Below the pieces are notes generated by a model, which was not told where the DNA came from, ran no database searches, and saw only the letters and a list, made by a program, of their open reading frames with translations. Below are positions 50,900 to 57,374 of a stretch of 57,374 bases of DNA, in pieces. Source of the DNA: JAGOSP01 sp964428075 (GTDB lineage Bacteria > Patescibacteriota > Minisyncoccia > Moranbacterales > UBA1568); assembly GCA_964428075.1 (NCBI GenBank), contig CAYRWQ010000003.1, positions 1 to 57,374 on the forward strand. Direction: 5' to 3'. The number at the start of each line of letters is the position of its first letter. The first letter of the stretch is position 1. The position numbers and the translations under genes were made by a program.

Positions 50900-52359
50900 C
50901 TATTCTTGAATAGGGAGATTAGTCGGGGCACTACCACGCTTCGCGGATACTCGCGCAAGCGTCGGAGCGACCACACTCATATCTGGCAGATGAAAAACCG
51001 TTGCCAATTCCTCAGAACTCAAAATAAACTTCGTCTCACCCGGATCACCATCGCGTGTAATATAACGACGAAATATTCGACGCTGCCGATAACGGAGTCG
51101 CTGATTCTCCATCACATACGAAGCGTATGTCTTCGAATCATCATTCGGTTTAAAACCATTCAGGTTCTGATCAGAAAACTGTTTAATCGCTCCCATAATT
51201 GGAGTAACCCCAATCGCCTTCGAAAAATTGTCCCGACGCCCAAGGTACACAAGCCGCATACGAACCTTAAACATTTGTTTTCCAAGATTCGCTTGCAGTG
51301 CTTTCAAAACCTCCTTTTCTCCAGGACTCAGACGAAATTCCAATGGTTGCTCATCTTTCTTTTCCGCTGCATAAGAGTAGAACCCGGGCTCTGAAAGCGT
51401 CACACCCGAAGGAATATGACGAATGACATCCCATATATCCATGAAGAACATTTTCAATACCCCTATTTCGTCTGGCTTCTGTCNNNNNNNNNNNNNNNNN
51501 NNNNNNNNNNNNNNNNNNNNNNNNNNNNNNNNNNNNNNNNNNNNNNNNNNNNNNNNNNNNNNNNNNNNNNNNNNNNNNNNNNNTCCCATATATCCATGAA
51601 GAACATTTTCAATACCCCTATTTCGTCTGGCTTCTGTCGACCTAAAAACTTATCAACCGTTAGGGCAAGAAGCTCACGAGTCGTCTTTTCAGCAATCGGC
51701 GTTGTAATAAACTGAAGCCAAACGTGCTGTCCAGGACCAACCCTCCCCATGGTCTCGATCAAACCCGAAAGCGGATCGATCATTTTTCCGGTCACCGACT
51801 CCTCAAAATACTTATACGTTTTGATCGGATATAAATCCTCCTTGACTAACTCAAAATCAGTTCCCCAAAGATCCCAATCCTTATTCGGAATCGTCCGTGG
51901 TACACCGTGTATATAATCTTCAGCTATTTCAACAATTTCAATATCAGGGTATTGCGCGTATAAGTGCGATTCCACCAAACTACGAAACTGCGCCTGAGTC
52001 CGAATATAGAAATGCACCGTCCCCTCAGTACTCACAAACTCCAGACTAAATGCAGTCGGAATGAACCCAAGGATATATTCTTCGAAGGCGGTGGGTGTCA
52101 CAACTACTCCCGCCAGACCTGCAAAAACAGATTCCATCGGCTGCGGACTTTTTTCAATATCGCGCGACGGAATAATCTCAAGTAATATCCATTTTACCTT
52201 GGATGCTGACTGCCCCCATCGAGACTGCATCCATAAAAGAAAGAAAAGGCCATAAAGAATCGGTGGTAATATGATATACCACACACTAAAAAATACAGCG
52301 AAGCCCTGAGCCATGCCGCTCACCGCATTCACAAACAAATCACCTACATGAAGATCCAT
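50900..52359 (-). CDS. Membrane-anchored translocase partner protein (interrupted by artefactual N gap)
   Basis: Two frames, 51584-52359 and 50900-51483, are halves of one gene. They share a 55-bp end (51429-51483 equals 51584-51638), encoding QKPDEIGVLKMFFMDIW in both. Removing the 100 N and one copy (155 bases) brings the frames into register and gives a 434-aa protein. It has one N-terminal membrane segment (FAVFFSVWYIILPPILYGLF) and a large soluble domain (WDLWGTDFELVKEDLYPIKT, HVWLQFITTPIAEK, MRLVYLGRRDNF). It pairs with the adjacent VirD4-like ATPase. The family resembles DUF8128 proteins of CPR genomes, by resemblance only. Confidence 0.82.
51429..51638. repeat. 55-bp exact repeat flanking the N gap
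   Basis: Copies lie at 51429-51483 and 51584-51638, separated by exactly 100 N. Both begin TCCCATATATCC and end GGCTTCTGTC. The identity stops at the gap on each side, as expected for two overlapping contig ends rather than a biological duplication. Confidence 0.97.
51484..51583. other. Assembly gap (100 N)
   Basis: One hundred N bases, the conventional filler for a gap of unknown size. As the flanks are identical over 55 bp, the true gap length is probably minus 55, so no sequence is missing. Confidence 0.97.
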
Positions 52360-52429
52360 GATTGAGGTTTTTTATACCCACTAACAGACACACACAAGCG
52401 CCTGCCCTCCTCCTAGGATACCAAAAAAA

Positions 52430-53494
52430 TCACTTTGTGTCTTTTTTCACAGTGTAGATGTTCTTCCCGACTCGTACGAAATAGGTATTCAAGTTGATCA
52501 CCACGGTCGATTTCTTGACCTGACGAACCGCAAACACGCGCTCAATCACCTCTTCTCGAGATAAAGGCCGGTTCGCTTCGATCAAGATCTCTTCAATCAC
52601 CTCCCTGACTGTTCCTTTCTTATATCCCCAATCCAACAGCGCATAGATTCCGCGGCCAACCAGCACGAAACGCTGATCCTTAATCAATTCGTTATGCACC
52701 GTCTGTGGGTGACTTTTCTTTTGCTTCGTGGTATGCAAACCATACTCGTCGATCATCTGTGCGATCTCACGAAAATGTAATGGTTTTGCAGAAGTTTTGA
52801 GTACCAAATGCGCTTTCTCACGCATACCGCGTGGCCTGATTTCACTCCACTCGGCCAACCCCCACTTCCCGAAAACATTCTGTTTGATACTTTTTGAGAT
52901 AAGCAAAAAGTGCAGCAATCGATCCTGTGAAAACCCATGCACGTGTTCAGAGAATTTCGCGTATAACTCCTCAAGCGACAGAGCCACTTGTGATGCCTTG
53001 AGCACCTCAATGACAGTATCATGTATCTCCTTCCACTCAGAAAAAAGAAAACCGTTCAAGAAACAAATCTTCTCGTGATGATCATTCTCCTTGTCCGTTC
53101 CACACACCGGTAGACTCTCCAAGAAAACGGTAAGTGCAGCTCGCTCCGCTTTGTCAGTTCCTGCCAGTCTTTCGATCAGATGATCCACCTTCATCACGCC
53201 ACTTTTCTCTCCCAAGGCCTGTTCAACGCGCCCCATGATATCTGCGACTTCCGGATGTTCTTTATGAGACGCAATGAGTGTCAGTGCGCTCCCGACGACT
53301 TGACGCACTCGTTCCCGGGTAATCCCATATTGCTTACCGATTTCTTCGAGTGTACGAACTCTGCCATCGGGTACCCCAAAACGCAACTTAATAATCCCCC
53401 GTGAACGCAACGGTAACCGCTCGAGCAGATGTTCAAGAACAGTGACATAAGAAAAACGTGCTTTGCCTGAAGCGGAGACGATATGTGTTGCCAT
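52430..53494 (-). CDS. Sigma-region-4-like plus HARE-HTH DNA-binding protein
   Basis: A 354-aa predicted transcription-related protein. Residues ~28-70 match sigma-70 region 4 (LPLRSRGIIKLRFGVPDG, TLEEIGKQYGITRERVRQVV), a -35-binding helix-turn-helix, but regions 2 and 3 are missing, so it cannot act as a full sigma factor. Further winged-helix/HARE-HTH segments follow (LHFREIAQMIDEYG and FVLVGRGIYALLDWGY; VIEEILIEANRPLSREEVIE), as in RpoE-delta and restriction-associated proteins. It may modulate RNA polymerase or sense DNA. It lies upstream of the translocase module in the same direction and is divergent from the 53738 region. Confidence 0.82.
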   Translation of the reverse strand: MATHIVSASGKARFSYVTVLEHLLERLPLRSRGIIKLRFGVPDGRVRTLEEIGKQYGITRERVRQVVGSALTLIASHKEHPEVADIMGRVEQALGEKSGVMKVDHLIERLAGTDKAERAALTVFLESLPVCGTDKENDHHEKICFLNGFLFSEWKEIHDTVIEVLKASQVALSLEELYAKFSEHVHGFSQDRLLHFLLISKSIKQNVFGKWGLAEWSEIRPRGMREKAHLVLKTSAKPLHFREIAQMIDEYGLHTTKQKKSHPQTVHNELIKDQRFVLVGRGIYALLDWGYKKGTVREVIEEILIEANRPLSREEVIERVFAVRQVKKSTVVINLNTYFVRVGKNIYTVKKDTK

Positions 53495-53699
53495 AATACA
53501 ATATTACTTAAAACTACTTGGCCAGTGAATTTCCCTGATCCCTCACCATGGTTCGTGCAGAACCACCCTAACCCCCGACTAGACAAACATCTGAAAAGAC
53601 CCCCCTAAGTAAAATACTCAATTTGAAGATTAACACATATTCAGAAAGAATGTCAAGACTCCTCCATCTCCACACGAAAAAGAGAGACACTCGGAAAAT

Positions 53700-53727
53700 T
53701 TGAAAATGCACTCAAGCGATATATTCT
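53700..53727 (+). promoter_or_regulatory. Candidate promoter of the downstream hypothetical gene
   Basis: TTGAAA (53700-53705), 16 bases, TATTCT (53722-53727). The predicted start near 53734 is only ~4 nt before an in-frame ATG at 53738, which would make the mRNA leaderless if that codon is used. The remaining 53495-53699 interval holds no gene. Confidence 0.6.
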
Positions 53728-53833
53728 CATAATTTGCATGCTCCTGAAAAAATTATTATACTTATCTGAGAAGATAAAAACAAAAAAAGATTCCTGCCCA
53801 CGCGTCATGCCTCGGTCAGGAAAACACAAAAAT

Positions 53834-54652
53834 ATGAGCCAACATCAATCCGACACAACCCCTCTCGAGAGCCTGCCCGAAGCTGAGCGTTCTCAAAAAG
53901 TACAAGCGCTTCGCGAGATGGTTCAAAGCGCCGAAAAAACTATCCAGAGTGCCAAAGCCATGCTCCTGCAACTCGAAGGGAAAAAGAAAAGTGGACGACC
54001 CAGAAAAATCGATACAAACAGCGAGGGCACTGTCATCGAAGGTCCTTTTGATGGTCAGGTTATGATCGGCACCGACGGAAAACAATACCCCGTTCCAGCT
54101 AACTACGCATCCAAATCGAAACTCGTTGAGGGAGATATGCTCAAACTCACCATTACGAACGATGGCATGTTTCTTTACAAGCAGATCGGTCCGGTTGAAC
54201 GTCGCAATGCCCTCGGCATCATGACACAGGACGAAAACGGAAATTATTACGTCATCACCAACGGCAAGCCATACCGTGTCCTCCTTGCTTCCGTCACATA
54301 CTTCAAGGCTCTCCCAGGTGATGAAGTCGCTGTTGTGCTTCCTCGCGATATCGAAAGCAACTGGGCTGCGATAGAAAATGTCATCGAGCGTGGTTCTCAT
54401 AAAAACTGGCAATCAGATTTACACAAAGCCACAGAAGCTCATGAGGCAATGAATGCATGGAAGGCTGATTTCCAAGAAAAACCCATGGGAAGAGAAACAT
54501 CGGCTTTTGCAGATGAAACCCAACCCATCGAACCTATCGATCCCTCGGTACTCGATGCATGGGTACGTGATATGGAAAAAGTTGAACAAGAAATCCGTGC
54601 TGCCGAAGCGGCCGCGGAAACGCAATCCTCACCTCCAGTAGAAAAAATCTAA
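53834..54652 (+). CDS. Hypothetical protein with AT-hook-like motif
   Basis: A 272-aa product from ATG 53834 (or 304 aa from ATG 53738, right after a promoter). The N-terminus is helical and coiled-coil-like (LPEAERSQKVQALREMVQSA). A basic KKKSGRPRKID stretch resembles an AT-hook and suggests nucleic-acid binding. A beta-rich middle contains EGPFDGQVMIGTDGKQYPVP and LVEGDMLKLTITNDGMFLYK, possibly an OB- or TRAM-like barrel. The C-terminus is acidic with an Ala/Glu-rich tail. The 53834 start fits the conserved-looking part; the extra N-terminus is Lys-rich. Confidence 0.72.
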   Translation: MSQHQSDTTPLESLPEAERSQKVQALREMVQSAEKTIQSAKAMLLQLEGKKKSGRPRKIDTNSEGTVIEGPFDGQVMIGTDGKQYPVPANYASKSKLVEGDMLKLTITNDGMFLYKQIGPVERRNALGIMTQDENGNYYVITNGKPYRVLLASVTYFKALPGDEVAVVLPRDIESNWAAIENVIERGSHKNWQSDLHKATEAHEAMNAWKADFQEKPMGRETSAFADETQPIEPIDPSVLDAWVRDMEKVEQEIRAAEAAAETQSSPPVEKI

Positions 54653-54807
54653 GAACACTCTAAAATTTCATGCCTCCATACCTCGAGATCCGCCAAACTT
54701 CTTGAGGTAGTCCGTTTATCTCTGCCCCGCTACGGGCATGTAATATTTTGTTACCTTATACCAAAGGCTCAAATATAAATTGTAAACAAGACACACATCT
54801 ACACATG

Positions 54808-55491
54808 GACAACACGGAAATCAATCATTTCGAAACCAAGAAGGACTACCTCTTTGGAACCGCGACTGGGTTTTTCATTGGACTGCTACTCATGCCAATT
54901 CTCCAGACTGCTAAACCGACACTTTTTGAACTACTCAAGTACGTCATCATCCCTCTCTTCACCGTCTCTGTCCCGATTGGATTGTTCATCGCATCTCGAA
55001 TCAGCCGACGTCTACCGATCATCTGGCAAGTAACCAAATTCATCATCATCGGCGTACTCAACACGCTGGTTGATCTTGGAGTACTCGCCTTTCTTTTTTC
55101 CATCGCAGCCTGGAGCGGTCTGGCTGTCGCTTCATACGACATCATCTTCACACTCTTCATACCGATCACGTTTTTCATCCTCTATAAAAGCATCTCCTTT
55201 ATCATCGCCAATATCAACAGTTATTTCTGGAACAAACACTGGACATTCAACACAACAAATGGGAAAAAATCCCCTACTGAATTCACGCAGTTCTTCCTCG
55301 TCAGCCTTGTCGGATTTGTCATTAATGTAACCGCATCATCACTCGTCTTTTCCTTTTTCCACAAGTTTGGGGGGCTCACAGCCGATCAATGGGGGCTCAT
55401 CGGCGCAGCTTTTGGCAGCATCTCCGGACTCGCCTGGAATTTTATCGGATACAAATTCATCGTTTTCAAAAAATCTGAGAATAACCACTGA
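54808..55491 (+). CDS. GtrA-family membrane protein
   Basis: A ~227-aa protein. Two N-terminal membrane segments (TATGFFIGLLLMPILQTA; YVIIPLFTVSVPIGLFIAS) precede a complete four-helix GtrA domain with the hallmark KFIIIGVLNTLVDLGVLAFL and NINSYFWNKHWTF, ending in GLAWNFIGYKFIVFK. GtrA proteins are thought to flip or anchor polyprenyl-linked sugars for glycan modification, which fits the glycan genes of this window. ATG 54808 is chosen; an upstream frame reaches 54748. The 150 bp before it hold a weak hairpin (TGCCC/GGGCA near 54723-54738) but no gene. Confidence 0.9.
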   Translation, partial: DNTEINHFETKKDYLFGTATGFFIGLLLMPILQTAKPTLFELLKYVIIPLFTVSVPIGLFIASRISRRLPIIWQVTKFIIIGVLNTLVDLGVLAFLFSIAAWSGLAVASYDIIFTLFIPITFFILYKSISFIIANINSYFWNKHWTFNTTNGKKSPTEFTQFFLVSLVGFVINVTASSLVFSFFHKFGGLTADQWGLIGAAFGSISGLAWNFIGYKFIVFKKSENNH

Positions 55492-55640
55492 TATACGTTC
55501 CATTTGCCGTCACCGAAGCACAGAATCCCCAAAATCCTCAAACAGGTACTTTTTTTCTATTTTGAAAAGAGGTACAATGAGACGTCGACTGCGAAAAAAA
55601 TCTCCATACAGTCTATGATTCTTATGACTCCCGCACACTT

Positions 55641-57284
55641 ATGTCTGTCACACTCTATCGAAAATACCGTCCCAAACATTTTTCAGATATCATCGGACAA
55701 CAATCAACAGTTCGGACGTTTGAAAATGCCCTCAAGCTTGGCCGGGTTGGGCAAGCCTATCTACTCACAGGGCCGCGTGGCACCGGCAAGACAACCCTCG
55801 CTCGCCTCTTCGCCAAAGCAATCAACTGCAACCAACGAAAAGATGCCGAACCCTGTGACACCTGCACACACTGCCGACAGGCCGAAGAAGGTCGTTCACT
55901 CGACATCATTGAAATCGATGCTGCTTCGCACACGGGTGTTGATCATATCCGTGAGCTCCGCGATACCATCAAGCTCCTTCCGACCACCGGTTCTCATAAA
56001 ATATACATCATCGATGAAGTCCACATGCTCTCAACAGGTGCTTTTAGCGCCCTACTAAAAACGATCGAGGAGCCCCCCGCGCATGCCGTTTTCATCCTCG
56101 CCACCACCGAAATCCACAAAGTACCCGATACCATTCTTTCTCGCGTCCAACGCTTCGACCTTGTGCGCTTCCCCGTTAAAAGTATTGAGGCCAAGCTCGC
56201 CTACATCGCCCGATCAGAAAAAATCACCATCACGCCAGGTGCGCTTCGCATAATCGCTGAAATCGCCGAGGGAGGCATGCGTGATGCAGAATCTATTCTC
56301 ACGCAAGTAATAAGTCTCTCCGAAAACGCAATCGACGAAGAAACCGTCGCTGCACTCTTCGGCTCCTCGCAGACCGACAATCTCATCGCTCTGGCAGAAC
56401 AGCTCGCCAATCGAGACCTGATCGCCGCTCTTCGTCTTATGGGTACGCTCTCCGAAGACGGTAAAGATCTCACTATTTTTGCTAGCTCATTTCTCAATTT
56501 CTTGCGCAAACTCCTGCTCGTGAGTGCCGCGCCACAAGAAGCCACCTCATTGCTTGAGGATCAGGATGAAACCAAACGTCAAGCCATCATCAGTCTCGGT
56601 TCCCGACTCACTCCACGCGAAATCGTCCACATGCTTGAACTCTTCCAAACCGCCAAACGTGACTCAAAAAACGCGCCCATTCCAGAACTCCCATTCGAAA
56701 TCGCCATCGTAAAAACACTCTCTCCACAAGAGACGCTTCCGGTCTCTCGTCCGTTCAAACTGAGCCCATCTCCGGCTCCTGATCAATCGGCTCCTCTGCC
56801 TCCTCTTGCTCACACGCCGCCAAAAACACATCCGACTACGCCGCGCCACGCCACCACTGCTCCACAAAAAGTCACAGAAACTACTCAGACAGAAAACACA
56901 TCAGTCTCAAACGCACGCGAAAACGCCCCTCCCCTATTTTCGCTTGACGATATCACAATCGCCTGGAAAAATATCGTCACGCAAACGAAGGTCATGAATG
57001 CTTCACTCGCCATCGCACTCATGCAGTCCAATCCGATAGAAGTACGCGGTCAAATACTCATACTCCAGACCAAACACCAATTCCACAAAGAACGCCTGGA
57101 AGATCCCGTCAGCAAATTGACGCTCGCCCAAGCCTTTGCTAAAATTCTTTCGTTCGAGCCGAAATTTCAGATCATCCTCGAAAAAGCCGCCAATTCCGCC
57201 CCCGAAACAACGGCATCAGATTCTCTCCTCGTTTCCCATGCACTCGAGATGCTCGGTGGTAAAATCGTATCTGAACAAAAATAG
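55641..57284 (+). CDS. dnaX: DNA polymerase III subunit gamma/tau
   Basis: A 547-aa clamp-loader ATPase. Walker A GPRGTGKTTLARLFAKA is at residues 44-60. A zinc module with Cys63, Cys72, Cys75 and Cys78 (EPCDTCTHCRQ) follows. DEVHMLSTGAFSALLKTIEE is the Walker B/DEVH block, and ATTEIHKVPDTILSRVQRF is sensor 1 with the SRC-like arginine region. A Pro/Thr-rich linker (~375-430) leads to a tau-like C-terminal domain. No slippery poly-A or poly-T frameshift site was noticed. The gene starts at ATG 55641 without an SD and is followed 17 bp later by a tRNA. Confidence 0.98.
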   Translation: MSVTLYRKYRPKHFSDIIGQQSTVRTFENALKLGRVGQAYLLTGPRGTGKTTLARLFAKAINCNQRKDAEPCDTCTHCRQAEEGRSLDIIEIDAASHTGVDHIRELRDTIKLLPTTGSHKIYIIDEVHMLSTGAFSALLKTIEEPPAHAVFILATTEIHKVPDTILSRVQRFDLVRFPVKSIEAKLAYIARSEKITITPGALRIIAEIAEGGMRDAESILTQVISLSENAIDEETVAALFGSSQTDNLIALAEQLANRDLIAALRLMGTLSEDGKDLTIFASSFLNFLRKLLLVSAAPQEATSLLEDQDETKRQAIISLGSRLTPREIVHMLELFQTAKRDSKNAPIPELPFEIAIVKTLSPQETLPVSRPFKLSPSPAPDQSAPLPPLAHTPPKTHPTTPRHATTAPQKVTETTQTENTSVSNARENAPPLFSLDDITIAWKNIVTQTKVMNASLAIALMQSNPIEVRGQILILQTKHQFHKERLEDPVSKLTLAQAFAKILSFEPKFQIILEKAANSAPETTASDSLLVSHALEMLGGKIVSEQK

Positions 57285-57301
57285 ACACATAATCATGCAC
57301 T

Positions 57302-57374
57302 TGGGGAGTAGCCAAGCGGTAAGGCAGGGGCCTTTGAAGCCCCCATACGAAGGTTCGATCCCTTCCTCCCCAGC
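57302..57374 (+). tRNA. tRNA-Gln (anticodon TTG)
   Basis: The acceptor stem TGGGGAG/CTCCCCA is perfect. The D-arm is GCC...GGC. The anticodon stem GGGGC/GCCCC encloses loop CTTTGAA (anticodon TTG). The T-arm is GAAGG TTCGATC CCTTC, and the discriminator is G at 57373. The 5' T is typical of tRNA-Gln. The window ends one base later, so whether CCA is encoded cannot be seen. Confidence 0.95.

Noticed and set aside
51429..51638. Biological direct repeat or mobile-element target duplication around the N-run
   Set aside because: The repeat is exactly at both edges of a 100-N filler, inside one gene, and collapsing it repairs the reading frame; an assembly overlap explains all of this.
1..57374. 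CRISPR arrays, insertion sequences, prophage or integrase genes
   Set aside because: No regularly spaced repeats, transposase, integrase or terminal inverted repeats were seen; the VirD4-like ATPase lacks relaxase or pilus neighbours within the window.

Overview
The window looks like a chromosomal segment of an ultra-small bacterium of the Patescibacteria (CPR), most like the Paceibacteria/Parcubacteria side. This is inferred from gene content and style only: compact genes, many core genes without Shine-Dalgarno (SD) sequences, a DUF1189-like membrane protein, a two-gene DNA-translocase module (an uncharacterised membrane protein that I compare with DUF8128, plus a VirD4/TraG-like ATPase carrying a CxxC-x17-CxxC zinc motif), a sigma-region-4/HARE-HTH protein and LCP/GtrA/O-antigen-ligase glycan genes. 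Long ORFs read cleanly with the standard bacterial code.

Layout. 1-4000: end of a DUF1189-like gene, an ABC exporter, tRNA-Val(CAC), an ECF sigma factor and a divergent small gene. 4288-8164: tsaD, a GT4 glycosyltransferase and a divergent RtcB RNA ligase. 8230-16430: surface-glycan block 1 (O-antigen ligase-like, HD protein, thymidylate-kinase-like NTPase, flippase, two GT39-type transferases). 16474-21911: rnhB, an MgtC/DUF4010 membrane protein, an HD phosphohydrolase and orphan genes. 21970-25951: heat-shock operon hrcA-(small ORF)-grpE-dnaK with a perfect CIRCE operator. 26036-33023: yidD, a CorA-like channel, cysS, dnaB, recR and rplU among orphan genes. 33096-40547: S41 protease and glycan block 2 (GT2, LCP ligase, GT4, O-antigen ligase-like, GT4). 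40611-48770: envelope quality control (catalytically dead HtrA, membrane protein, ClpB with its own CIRCE, active HtrA, parvulin PPIase, FtsB/DivIC, 36-aa membrane peptide). 48836-53494: DNA-translocase module and the sigma-4/HARE regulator. 53738-57374: a conserved-looking hypothetical, GtrA, dnaX and tRNA-Gln(TTG).

The two glycan blocks hold the parts of a Wzx/Wzy-type pathway: transferases, flippase, polymerase/ligase candidates, and an LCP enzyme that could attach glycan to the wall. The proteostasis genes form an HrcA regulon: both hrcA-dnaK and clpB have CIRCE operators overlapping their -35 boxes.

Most unusual points: (1) seven unrecognised small genes are scattered singly between core genes, most with a strong SD and each with its own intrinsic terminator, whereas core genes mostly lack an SD; two of the seven carry an in-frame stop (UAG, UGA). 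(2) An HtrA homologue has lost all three catalytic residues. (3) RtcB is divergent but keeps its catalytic residues. (4) The 100-N gap at 51484-51583 is an assembly artefact: its flanks are the same 55 bases, and collapsing them restores a single 434-codon gene.
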